64,000 nucleotides of DNA. Origin: Carnegiea gigantea (lineage: Eukaryota; Streptophyta; Magnoliopsida; Caryophyllales; Cactaceae). Location of the stretch: the NCBI GenBank assembly GCA_029747015.1, contig JAKOGI010000825.1:250001-314000 (forward strand), read 5' to 3'. The notes beneath the pieces were generated by a model. It saw nothing but the letters and a program-made list of their open reading frames with translations, did no database searches and was not told the origin of the DNA. The translations under genes were made by a program, and so were the position numbers. Of this stretch, positions 12,225 through 23,435 are shown piece after piece. Position 1 is the stretch's first letter. Every line of letters begins with the position of its first letter.

Positions 12225-13450
12225 CTTAGTAAACTGGGTCTACTAGATTGATGGATTCAATAAAACTAGACTTAATATCATGAGTCACAACAGGTTTCAA
12301 ACGTTGGCCATTAACCATAAGAACTTGACCATCTTGGGGATCCAAAATTTGGATCACCCCTGAGGGAAACACTTGTTGGACAACGAAAGGACCATCCTAT
12401 CTAGATCTCAACTTACCAGGAAACAACTTAAGCTAAAAGTTAAAAAGCCAAACCTTCGAATAGGTTCAAAAGATTTATGAGAAATCATTTTATCTTAAAA
12501 AGCTGTTGTTTTGGCCTTATAGATCCTAGCATTCTCATAGGCGTCATTGTGTAATTCACCCAACTCATTCAATTGAAGCCTACGATTAGAACCCGTTTGT
12601 TTCATATCAAAATTTAAAGCTTTAACAGCCCAAAAAGCACGGTGTTCTAATTTAATTGGCAAGTAACAAGCTTACTAAAAAGAAGCTGATAGGGAGACTT
12701 CCCGATAGGAGTCTTATCAGCAGTACGATTGGCCTAAAGAGCATCACGCAATCTCAAAGACCAGTCTTTCGTTTCAGGTCGAATCATTTTCTCAAGTGTA
12801 GACTTGATCTCACGATTAGACATCTCAACCGGACCACTAGTCTGAGGCTGATAAGGGGTAGCTACTTTGTGAGTCATGGAATACTTTCTAAGCAAAGCCT
12901 CAAAAGATCGGTGATGAAAATGATTACCTCCATCACTAACAAGAGCTCTAGGAGTGCCATACTGATAGAAAATGCACACTTTTACAAACTTGACCACAAC
13001 CTTGTGGTCATTGGTCCTAGTAGCTTGGGCTTCCACCCACTTTGACACATAACCAACAGCAACCAATATGTATACAAAGCTAAAAGATGGAGGAAAGGGA
13101 CCCATGAAATCAAAGCCCCACACATCAAATATCTCAACAATTAGAATGTGGGAAAGAGCATCATATTAAGACAGGACAGGACACCCGTATGTTGACAACG
13201 TTCACAAGCAAGACCGAATCAGTGAGCTTCATGAAACAGAGTGGGCCAAAAGAACCCCTTTGTAGGACTTTAGCAGCTGTCCTACGACCTCTAAAGTGAC
13301 CACCACAAGCATAAGAGTGACAAAAGGTGTGAATACTATGAATTTCACTCTCGGCAACACATCTACGTACCACTTGATCAGGGCAATGTTGAAAAAGATA
13401 AGGGTCTTCCCAACAGTAATGTCTTACCTGCGAGAAAAACATATCTTTTT
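12225..13450 (-). pseudogene. Athila integrase
   Basis: Runs right to left. The N-terminal zinc-binding part (13,442-13,200) contains 'FCHSYACGGHF'; a frame change follows. The catalytic core is an uninterrupted 129-codon frame at 13,123-12,734. It keeps all three acidic residues: D5 in GFDFMGPF, D64 in LVSDGGNHF and E100 in [10 protein letters not shown]. The second and third are separated by 35 residues, the retroviral D,D(35)E spacing. The highly conserved [10 protein letters not shown] block has Asp changed to Gly ([11 protein letters not shown]). C-terminal remains reach about 12,225 and include 'GPFVVQQVFPSG' and 'VNGQRLKP'. Stops in the N- and C-terminal thirds make it non-functional. 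Confidence 0.85.
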
Positions 13451-14092
13451 CTTATTTGGACCAGTGAGGAGGGATGTTCCTAGTGGTGAGGTAGTTAATA
13501 ATGTGAGCAAACCAAAGGAGAAGGGCATGTGACACAGCAAATAATTACTCATCAGGAAAGTGGTCAGAAAATCCAACTAAGTCATCAGTATACTCATTAA
13601 AGATGCTAGACAATGGTCTGCAACTGAATTTTCATAACCTTTCCTAGATTTTTATTTCAACATCAAATTCTTGGAGCAACAAAATCCATCTAATGAGTCT
13701 TGGTTTCATGTCATTCTTAGCCAATAAGTGTTCTAATATAGCATGATTAGTAAACATAAGCACTTTTGAGCACAACAGGTATGGACGGAATTTATCAAGT
13801 GCAAAGCTAGCAACTCTTTTTCAATAGTAGGATAATTCTATGGAGCATCAGTTAGAGTTTTACTAGCATAGTGTATGCCATGAGGCATTCTATTCACCAT
13901 TTGTCCCAAAATAGCCCTAATGGCAAAATCAGATGTATCACACATAATCTTAAATGGCAAAGAAAAATCAGGGGGCTGCATAATAGGGGTGGACACTAAT
14001 AAAGACCGAAGCTTTTCAAAAGCTTTCTCACAAGACTCATCAATCACAAAAGGAGCATCCTTCATAAGGAGATTAGTAAGTGTGAGAGCCAC
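13451..14092 (-). pseudogene. Athila RNase H
   Basis: The frame 14,092-13,838 begins at the connection after reverse transcriptase ('NLLMKDAPFVIDESCEKAF') and carries 'SLPFKIMCDTSDFAIRAILGQ', which includes the first RNase H aspartate, and 'HYASKTL'. Further left the frame shifts repeatedly; the region to 13,451 holds only broken pieces of the rest of the domain. In an intact element this domain removes the RNA strand during reverse transcription. Confidence 0.7.
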
Positions 14093-14152
14093 TTTACTAA
14101 AATCCTTAATAAACCTCCTATAGAAACCAGCATGACCAAGGAATGATCTGAC

Positions 14153-15085
14153 TTACTTTGAAGAAGAAGGCACAGGAGGATTAGAAATCAAATCAACCTT
14201 AGCTCTATGAACCTCAATTCCTTTTTTGGACACTTTATAACCCAAAACAATCCCTTCTCGGACCATGAAATGACTTTTTTCCCAACTCAAGACTAAATTC
14301 ACTTCTTCACATCTTTTCAGCACAGTGGATAAATTAGCAAGACACACATCAAAAGAAGAACTAAAAATAGAGAAATCATCCATAAACACTTCCATAAAAT
14401 TATCAATATAGCCAGAAAAAATGGCCATCATACATCTCTGGAATGTGGAAGGTGCACTACATAACTCAAAAGGCATCCTCCAATAGGCAAAAGCACCCAA
14501 TAGGCATGTAAAGGTCATTTTCTCTTGGTTCTCAGGATATATAGGTATTTAGTTATAACGAGAATACCCATCTGAAAAACAATAAAAACATTGTGCAGCT
14601 AATTTTTCTAAAATTTGATCAATAAATGGGAGGAGAAAATGGTCCTTTCTGGTGATCGAATTTCCATTTTTGTAATCAACGCACACCCTCCACCCTGTGC
14701 TCTTTCTAGTAGCAATTAGTTCACCTTCATTATGCTTAACCACAGTCATGCCAGACTTCTTAGAGATCACTTGAACTGGACTGACTCATTGACTATCAGA
14801 AATAGAGTAGATAATGCCTGCATCTAAAAGCTTAACTACCTCTTTCTGGACAACTTTTTTCATGTGAGGGTTCAGTCTACGTTGCATTTGCCTAACAGGT
14901 TTAGCATCATCCTCAAAATGAATTATGTGCATACAAATTATGGGACTAATCCTTTTCAAATCAGCAACTAACCACCTAATAGCACCCTTGTGATCAGATA
15001 AGATACAAATCAACTCTTCCTCTTGGGCATAAGATAAAAGAGAAGATATAATAATAGGTAGGGTCTCTTTAGGGCCTACAAACAC
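14153..15085 (-). pseudogene. Athila reverse transcriptase
   Basis: Three consecutive frames. 15,085-14,786 has 'ADLKRISPIICMH', 'KPVRQMQRRLNP' and 'LLDAGIIYSISDSQ'. 14,770-14,549 has 'GWRVCVDYKNGNS' and 'DHFLLPFIDQILEKLA'. 14,518-14,153 has 'MPFELCSAPSTFQRCMM' and the catalytic FMDDF at about 14,386-14,372, then 'NLVLSWEKSHFMVREGIVLG'. These are the ordered motifs of Ty3/gypsy reverse transcriptase and the wording is specific for Athila. In-frame stops at about 14,784 and 14,548-14,520 break it. The catalytic aspartates survive. Confidence 0.85.
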
Positions 15086-15094
15086 ATACTTGAG

Positions 15095-15900
15095 TTAATC
15101 AGGGAGAGGTTTCAACTCAAGTTTGGGTGGGGACACGACAAAAGGTGGCATAGGAGAACTAGCCAAAGGGGGAAGAGGTTCATAAGTGGACACCCAAGAG
15201 GAAGACTCAAGATGAGGAGTGGAAGCTAGATTAAAATCCATCTCATCTAATGTACTTCCTAAGTCAAATAATCTCAAATTCCCATGGGAAAGATAGGTTC
15301 CCAATATATCACTACTCAGAATAGCAGGCAAAGCTTCTTCAATAATTTCATTAATCACATCAACAAAGAAGCATTCAGACTCATCTCCAAACACAGGTTG
15401 AGCAGAAGCTTTGAAAATGTTAAGCCTAACCCTCATGTTCATGACTGAAACATCTATCACTTCTGACCTATAGTTAATGGTGGCATTAGCTGTAGCTAGG
15501 AAGGAACGTCCTAGAATAAGGACTAGGGTCCATGTCCAACACAACAAAATCAACAGGAAAGAATCCTTTATTAATTTACACCAAGACATCATCTATTCGC
15601 CCCCTTTGAGTCTTAACTGGCCAATCAGTAAGCTGAAGGGTACAGTTGGAAAGTTTTAGTTCACCTAATCCCAACTCTAAGTAAATAGAATATGGTATCA
15701 AATTAACACTAGAACTCAAATCCAAAAGTGTCTTCTTAATTTTATGATTGTCAATATAACATGAAATGAGAGGGACACCAGGATCTTCGAACTTAGGAGG
15801 AGTGTCACATTTCAAAATCGAGCTCACTTGCTCACTTAGAAGAACCTTTGTAGGCTTGTCATCTTTAGATTTCCTTTCAAAAGTACACATGTTTTTAAAG
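15095..15900 (-). pseudogene. Athila aspartic protease and linker
   Basis: Frame 15,890-15,576 carries 'KKTLLDLSSSVNLIPYSIY'. The active-site aspartate is residue 57 (codon near 15,722), but the usual D-L-G-A-S is D-L-S-S-S here, so the flap-supporting Gly is lost. After a frame change, 15,592-15,095 continues with 'ILGRSFLATANATINY', the conserved C-terminal protease block, then an acidic Pro/Ser-rich linker leading to reverse transcriptase. In a live element this enzyme cleaves the gag-pol polyprotein. Confidence 0.75.
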
Positions 15901-17569
15901 AACTTAGGATAAGTCGAGATCTATCTAATTGCTTCCAAGGGCGGAAGATTGACCTTAACTTGCTTAAAGGTCTCTAGGATGTCATCTCTTTGCTTGTCTT
16001 TCTTGGAAGGGAATGGTGCACCTATAGCTTGAGGGTAAGGAACCCTTGGCTTATGTGTCACAGTAGAGTCAGATGGAATAGGAAACGGGGATGGGTCATT
16101 CTCTTTCTCAATCTCAAGGTCACTCTCCATGGTCTTATGTCTTTCTTCTTTATCATGTTCCTTTTCACTCACCTTGTTATTTACTTCTTTATCATTCCTA
16201 AGAACCATTACAGCTTTTAATTGTTCAAATTGTTGGCCTTTAGGGTTCTGTATGGGATGACTCGGAAGTTTTCCTTCTTCTCTTTTAGCTACAGCTATAG
16301 CTAGTTACCCAAGTTGGGTTTCGAACTTAGCTACAGATTGTGAGTGAGAATCAATAATATACATTTTAGACTTAATTCCTTGGACCTCAGAGTCATCATT
16401 TTGCACAACAGAAATCAAGGTACTAAAAGCAGAAATTACCTTGTCTATATCAGAGCTCGTAGATGGAGATTGATGATAAGAAGAAGGAGTACATCTTTGG
16501 TTTTAGAAACCAGGAGGGGTAGGTCTGCTAAACTACGCTTGAGGATTCTCAATATTTTAAGACCTCTATGAAAAATTAGGATGATTCCTCCAACGATGAT
16601 TATAGGTATTAGAATAAGGATTGTTGGATGCATGAAATCCTTAGGTAGCATTTAATTATATAGTCACACAATCATACTTACCAATACAAGGACAGTCAAT
16701 AGAAGCATGCATGGGACTTGTATAAATCAAACACACATCTCGCATAGGAGGGGAATTAGACACTTTGTTCATGCAGAACAATTGATTAAATTTCTCAGCT
16801 AAAGCATCAACTTTATTGGAAAGGTCAATTGAATGTGAAACCTCATAAATCTCCCTTTTACTTCCTAATTGCCTAGGCAAATCAGAATGTGAGGAAGGAG
16901 CATGCAAGTGTGAATTCTCACTCAAATGTTCAAACAATTTCCAAGCTTCTTCCGGAATTTTGTATAAGAAACTACCACATTAAGATGAATCAACCATTTA
17001 CATATTGTGCTCATCTAAGCCAGAGTAAAAACACTGGACGGGTTGCCATATAGGGACCTCTTGGTAAGATAACTTCGCAACAAATCTTTAAACCTTTCTC
17101 AACTTTCAAGTAATTGTTCATTTTTATTTTGTGAGAATGTGGTTATAGCACATCTTAAGTAGACAGGTTACTAATAGAGAAAAACTTTTTCAAGAATTCC
17201 TTTTGCAATTGATCCCAAGCGGTGATATTTGTCTTAGTGTCCAACCAAGCTTTAGCTTTATCTTTTAAAGAGAAAGGAAAAAGCCGCAAGGGAAGAGCAT
17301 CATCAGAGATATTATTGAAAAACACATTGGAACAATTCTCTTAGAATGCATCAACATGCTTGAAAGGATTTTCAGACTCTAGCCCATAAAACGACGAGCG
17401 CATTTGGATAAGAGATAATCTCAAATGGCCCTATAACACTAGGCATACATGTTCTTGTTAGTGAATCATATGTGACGGGAGTGAAATACTCCTTAAGTTG
17501 CTTTAGTGGTGGGGTTTGTTCTTTAGCCATCTTTTTCTTAGAATCCTTTTTATCTGACGAAGAAAGCAT
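15901..17569 (-). pseudogene. Athila gag
   Basis: Begins near 17,569 with 'MLSSSDKKDSKKKMAKEQ' and 'PLKQLKEYFTPVTYDS', the usual Athila gag start, then frameshifts at about 17,390. Capsid pieces continue through 17,350-16,950. 16,937-16,656 has 'LSENSHLHAPSSHSDLPRQL' and a knuckle-like C-L-I-Y-T-S-P-M-H-A-S-I-D-C, where the second zinc cysteine has become Tyr. The lysine/glutamate-rich frame 16,208-15,921 joins gag to protease. It would form the particle core; several breaks make it a pseudogene. Confidence 0.75.
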
Positions 17570-18118
17570 TCAATTTTAGAATTATATGGTTCAAGATCAA
17601 AGCACAAAGGACGTCTACTATGCATATACCCACGAACAACTAGGAGAAAAGAATGAAATCACCACAACAATAACCACCAAACAAAATAAGAAGAAAAGAG
17701 AAGAGAGAGATAAGAAGAAAAAAAAACTAAACAAATAAAAGAAAGATCCAAGGGAAGGGAGAAAAATGAAAAACAAAGAAAAGTAAAAAGAGAATAAAAA
17801 GAAATAATGAAATAAAAGGAAGGGGGATTGTTAGATTAGATAAAATAAGTAAAATAACATAAATAAAAGAGCTAGGTTAGATTAGATAAGACTAGAAGAG
17901 ATAGGGAAAATAGTTAGATTAGAAGGGAGAGGGAAGAACAAAAATAAAAATGGTTAGATTCGGAGGGATTGGTGAACGAAGCAATAAAAATAAAAAGGAA
18001 GGATTGGAGAATAAATAAATAAAATTGTTAGATTAGTGGGGAAGAGGGGGAAAAAATAAAAAGGATAAAAGGAAGAGAAAATTCAAAAATCACTATTTGT
18101 TTCTTGACACCAAAAACT
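17570..18118 (-). other. Athila leader and degenerate primer site
   Basis: About 550 bp between 5' LTR and gag, extremely purine-rich on the plus strand (runs of gaaaag/agataag at 17,690-18,080), so pyrimidine-rich in the sense strand. Next to the LTR (about 18,095-18,112) the minus strand reads 'TTTTTGGTGTCAAGAAAC'. Its first half fits the TTTTTGGCGCC start of the tRNA-Asp-type primer site common in Athila; the second half has decayed. Confidence 0.5.
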
Positions 18119-19757
18119 TGATGGGAATTTTATTTTAGTTTTAAAACCCTTTTTACTTGCAAGTGTACAAGATTAATTGTACACTAGCAAGTATATGAGT
18201 GTCAATCCCATGAGGAACAATAGGGATTTTGAATTTAGCCTTTTCAATTATAAAGAATAGTTCAATTGAGGAATCCAATTATCAATATGAATTTAACGGA
18301 ACAAAAGAATAGTAAATGAGCTGAGAAAGTGGAGAGAAATCAAATAGGCAATATCTAGGATTTTGGATTTCACCATTGATGTAAATATTGAATTACTAAT
18401 TCAAATGTGGGTTCAATGTGCCTCTTGTTCAACGTAAGCTACAAGCATTAGGCCATAAAGTAAAAGGATGATTATAATTATAAAATGAGATTATTTATCT
18501 AGTGATTTAGCATGAATCATTCTTTTTAGAGATAACTCATCCAGTTTCTAGTATAAATTATTCAATTTTAACAATTATAATTTTAAGCCCAATTGTATAA
18601 TCATCATATTAGCCTAAAAGGTCTAATATTCATTTGAGATAGCAAATTAAACTAGTGTAATCAACATGATTAAACATTAGTATTAAGATGCATAAATAAG
18701 TTAAGATCATGTATAAAGTCAAAATTATGCAATTAAAGAGACAAAAGTAACCCCATAAGAAATTAGCAAAATAATATTATTATTAAGGATCCATCCTAAT
18801 CCTACAAATGAGTAGTTTAGTTAGCTATAGTTAGAAAAACACCATTGAAGTTGGTATATTTTACTTCCTATGCCCAAACATTAATACTCAATTACACAAA
18901 TGATATAATCAAGTGGAAACTCTCTCTGAACCCCTCAACCCAAATGATTTTGTCTTATAAAAACTCTCTCTAGAAAAATGAAAGATGGAAGATGAGAATG
19001 ATGAGATGCTTGGGTGAGTGAGTGGACGGATGAATGAGTGTCCCCAATTGCTCCAACCTATAACCCCTTTTTATAGTGGAAATTCACCAGCTTTTGGTGC
19101 CCAAAAATTAATGAGAATTTCAATTAATTCTTGGTTGTTATACTACATAAAAAAGGGCTAGTGCTAAGCTAACATTAATTAGCTTTGATTAGGTTTTTCT
19201 CACAAGAAGAGAAATGTGCCTACTGAAGTGATGTGGGTGCTAAAGCGGGCTGGGATGAAGGGGCGCTGGGCTTGAGCGTTGGCGGGCTGTTGGGCAAGAG
19301 AAAAGGAATGAGGACATGCTAGGTTGGGGTTGTGTTAGGCCACGAAGCACACAATGCCCAAGCGGAGAGGAAGATTAATGAGGAGGGAAGCGTTGGCGGA
19401 CTTGGGCTGCAGGATGAGCCCAACCGGGAAGAGAGTGAGAGAGAGTGAGGAAGATGAGAGGCTGGGGTTAGGCTTCAATTTGCTGGCGAGCTGGCGGAGC
19501 GCGCAGGACTGGGCCACCGAAATGAGGCCCAAATGAGCTGGACCTTAGCTCTTTTCCATTTCTTTTGTGTTGCTGGACAAAGCTTGAGCTATTTGGAGTT
19601 GCAAGTAAGATCAAACAGCTTGTTGCCTAAATCCATTTCTTTTTATTTTCACCTAAAAATCATGTAAAACATGCATTATTCTGTCATAAAATATATTTTA
19701 AAGATTTAAAAGTACGTAAAATGAAGGATAAAATTACATGTAAAATGTGAATTATCA
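18119..19757 (-). repeat. Athila 5' LTR
   Basis: 1,639 bp, bounded by TG at 18,119 and CA at 19,757 on the plus strand. Collinear with 9,400-11,133 but about 95 bp shorter. The segment 19,335-19,540 is GC-richer and has overlapping ORFs on both strands that I do not regard as genes. Confidence 0.85.
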
Positions 19758-19762
19758 GTACA

Positions 19763-19984
19763 ATTTGCTAAATTACGTTATTACAACTTGGCAAATTTCT
19801 AATGAGCTCGCGAATTTGTTGAAATCACGTAATTAACCAAGAAAAATTAATTAAAATTACTCAAATAATTATTACACCCAATTATCATGCAAAAATTAGT
19901 CTTATATCGCTAACTCAATCAAATAAGTCAATAAAAATATTAACCCAAACGGTTAGCCTAAGATTGAAAACCTCGGCTACTACA
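19763..19984 (-). repeat. LARD-A 3' LTR, remaining part
   Basis: Resumes the LARD-A LTR after the Athila element: 'caatttgctaaattacg' continues the text cut at 9,399, and the whole matches 27,035-27,254. It ends ctactaca; the reverse complement TGTAGTAG is the LTR 5' terminus. Adding it to 5,802-9,399 gives 3,820 bp, within 1 bp of the other LTR. Confidence 0.9.
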
Positions 19985-20000
19985 TTCTTCCCCCTTAAAA
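19985..20000 (-). other. LARD-A polypurine tract
   Basis: Minus strand reads TTTTAAGGGGGAAGAA immediately before the LTR start TGTAGTAG. Upstream of it the minus strand has 'TTTTGAGGGCAAAATTC', the same arrangement as in LARD-B at 38,222-38,252. Confidence 0.85.
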
Positions 20001-23000
20001 GAATTTTGCCCTCAAAATTCCAAAGGTCACAGTTCAGTCAAACACAAAATGCACAAACGTACTATAATCTGCACGACTTGCACTAGGATCTAAAAATTTC
20101 ATTTTGCAATCAACTGTGTCTTTTAAATCGAAGAAGGGCTTATGGTATCCAGCCTCCTCCTTGCCAATCCCTTTCAAGTGTCTACTTACTCTATTTAGGT
20201 GCCAAGGGCAAATTGTATCAAAGAGGGCAATTTAGTTGGCATGGATACCCTTTTCAAAGTCACGTTAGAACAAGGGTTAAACAAGAACCACCTTACACAG
20301 GAGCACATAAGTTGACACCTGAGGGCCATTTCTATACATGATAACTAGTGGTACCAATGAAGGTCAATTTAGGGTATACATCTACCTCAAATCTGTCCTA
20401 ATGCATAAAGGAATCAAATCATTTTAGGATTAAATCAGTCGACCAGGGATTCCATATCATCATGGAATAGAAAGGGCATTGCATAGCATCACGCAGCATC
20501 ACATAGCATTATATGAACGACATCACACAAGAACGACACATAGGTTTGCAACAATATCGTACTTTGAAATCAATCATAAACCACGGAGTTAATCTATGTT
20601 TCAGTATACATGGGGTATGTTGCTGGGGTAACGCATATGGTCATCAATCCTTATGCATAGAACAGCTTAGGGAACATGGTCCAATAGCAGGTCAATGATA
20701 GAGGGTTCCCAGCACTTCTGATACATACATTGTTTAAAGGGGGCGATGAAGTTGGGCAAGTGTAAGGTCACTAATCCCGACAATGCACCTACAGCGTGAT
20801 TAATAATTCAGCCACTGGAGGAAGTCTTTCTCAACTAGGAATCATCACTGAACCTATCACTAGCTCCTATAGGTAATGGAACATGATATGGCAAGCAGTA
20901 TGAAAGTTAGCAAGGCAGTAATTTGGATCCCCAAATTGATGCCCCTATTATGCATACAAATGCAATCATCCCAATGAAGGATACTCCGCCAGCAAGTACA
21001 GCTAAACAAGCAATAACAAGCATGGTAATTACATTAGCGTAATCACTGGTCTACCTAAGGTAAAGCTCTACACTCAAGTTTCCATATGGAATTGGTTTCT
21101 TTCTATGTCATGAAGCAATGCAGGTAAATTGAGATGCTTGTGTCCTAATGGGGATGGCACAAGTATACATCACTATATAGTCAAAATGCACCATAACATT
21201 TTAGCTACCACATTCCACAACTTTAAGGACTAGGTGATATAGTAAAGGCTCGCATATGACTGCAAGTACACCTACACATCATTGTGTCACATGAAGCACA
21301 TAGGCAATTGAGTCTCCAAACAGGGTTTAGGCCCTAAAATATGAGGTACTAGCATGTTATCGTTAGCAAACATAAGATATGTAATGGGGAGCAGATGCGA
21401 ATACAAATTCTGATAGTAACTAGGTTGTGTATTAAATATATGCATATCTGGCCACTCAAGCTATAACATGAAGCAATAAGAGTCATGTAATGCAGCTAAC
21501 ACCTCAACAATCTTATCAGGTGATAGGCCACACATATTAGACTGTGCATCCAATTTAACTACATCCTACACAGGCTCAAAACAAGCACCAAGAAGCTCAT
21601 GTACTTAACAGTTCATTCACATAACTATTCAGTGACCCAACTCCTATAATGCATCAATGACCGTGCATGGCAAATGTGAGTATCTATATATATGCTGACA
21701 TAATCTTGGATGCTCTATCATGCTACCTTTCTTACACATAAGGTATACCATCTATAGATGTGAACACATGCAAATGTAACTTTATTGTCACTAAGTCACA
21801 CATTACATACATCGTGTTCAATTACTCCAACTATAACATAAGAAAACAAAATTCATGGACTATAAATGATGATTCAAGAGTCAAATTCTACAACTAACTG
21901 CATAAATCAAATCGCTGAACTAATGCAGTCATAAGTTTATTCAAGTTCAATCCAAGCAACCACTGAAAACTCATTCTTGTAGCATTCGACCACAAACACA
22001 TCGATGGCCACTCATAATAATCCTAATTATAGGTACTCCCATGGCTTCACGTAGCACATGGCACTATAATAATTCCTTAAGACATGCAGACTCGTGAGGT
22101 TATCACATAGGAAAAACACCTAGACGTACATACACGCGTGCAATCCCCATTTACAAATTGTGTTCCTAGGAGAGATAGGCGACCGACAGGCTTTGATCGT
22201 TTTGAGTATGGTTAACATTAATGGTCTCATACGTATGCATTGAGGTCTTATGAGACACACTTGTCCCATAAGTGATCATAGTAATCTTACCGTGTAGGTC
22301 ACTCAGCTTAGTAGGAATCTTTTACTAGTATAATTTGAAAGTTTGCTAGGTTCTCTCTCCATTGCGCTTTCTAGGGACATCAGGGTTCATTCTCGCTAAA
22401 ACATTGCCACCCCACATCATGAATAATAGTTCATATGATAGAAAGCAAGTAATGCACTTTACGGGCAGCAATGACAAAGATGGGGAATGGAGGTACACTC
22501 ACGCAATGTTTAACAACATCCTACTGCTAGCATTTAATCCTTCAAGCATGCATAAGAAAATATCCCTTAAGTTTGTCAGGCAATTCAGAATTCACAAGAG
22601 GAGGGTATCCTTTAGTGGTGTTATCAATCATAGTAACTAATCTCCAATCATTTTCCTCCTAGCCCATTATGAACGATTCCATTGATGTACATATCTTAGC
22701 ACGTACACATTCACAAGCAACATCCCGACACATATGAGAACATGTACTTGTGAACCTAAACTCATTCATCATTACTAAAGGAAAACGCAAGTCCTTCGGG
22801 GCGAACTAAAACTAAACCCAACAGCTAGAAGATATTAACATTTCAAAATCTTGAATGTCAAAGGTGGAAAATAACTTTTTACCCTCTTCTCAACCACTTA
22901 TAAGAACGTCTACTGTCTCTATTGTAGGGCCCCAGGAGCAATCTATATGTAAGGGAGAAGAATGAGTTTAGAAAAAGATTTTTAAATGTTCAGGCTTAAA

Positions 23001-23421
23001 CCACCGTGCTTTAACTTTCGATTGTTTTATCAGGGCACACGAGTAAAACATTTACTATCCAAACCATCACTTAGCTCATGTAAGAATACGTAAGTTAATT
23101 GGGTTCACATTCTAACACACGACGCACATTTTATCCCATCTACGTAACCAAAACACATAACAGTCAATTAGTCGAGTCAATTAGTACATTAGGAACACAT
23201 TGCACCAATGGAGCACCCATAATGCCAGCTCAAGGTGTAGCGAGCCATTCAGCTCATATACTAATCTATAACATGCCCCTTTCAATTAATCGACCTACTC
23301 AGGCCATACGTAATTCGCAAATGACCATGCCATAAGGCACACTTGCATGTTATCACAATGTGTTCCTAGGTGACTGTATGAAATACAAGAGTCAGGCCAC
23401 GAACTATGGTCACAGGACCTT
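20001..23421 (-). other. LARD-A non-coding internal region
   Basis: About 3.4 kb with no gag or pol motif on either strand; the longest ORFs (20,513-20,698, 22,362-22,640, 23,099-23,335) have no recognisable family. The end next to the primer site (23,340-23,421) is homologous to the LARD-B leader at 35,214-35,290, so non-coding sequence has been conserved between the two elements. Confidence 0.75.
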
Positions 23422-23433
23422 GCTCTAATACCA
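23422..23433 (-). other. LARD-A primer-binding site
   Basis: Minus strand reads TGGTATTAGAGC, 11 of 12 matching TGGTATCAGAGC, the site complementary to the 3' end of initiator tRNA-Met. It is separated from the LTR by 2 nt (23,434-23,435). Confidence 0.9.
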
Positions 23434-23435
23434 TG

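Larger units (their letters stand above)
9400..19757 (-). mobile_element. Athila-lineage Ty3/gypsy retrotransposon
   Basis: A 10.36-kb element inserted in the LARD-A 3' LTR on the minus strand. LTRs lie at 18,119-19,757 (5') and 9,400-11,133 (3'). Internal order is gag, protease, reverse transcriptase, RNase H, integrase. LTR start TGATAATTCACA and the polypurine tract GTGTGGGGGAGT are usual for Athila, and the polymerase blocks match that lineage throughout. The target-site duplication is imperfect: TTACA at 9,395-9,399 and GTACA at 19,758-19,762. The 1.1 kb between integrase and 3' LTR lacks the env-like ORF that many Athila elements carry. Every domain has stops or frameshifts, so it cannot move by itself. 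Confidence 0.9.

Noticed and set aside
23422..23433. tRNA-like sequences at primer sites considered as tRNA genes
   Set aside because: Only 12-18 nt match tRNA ends; there is no cloverleaf or A/B box around them.
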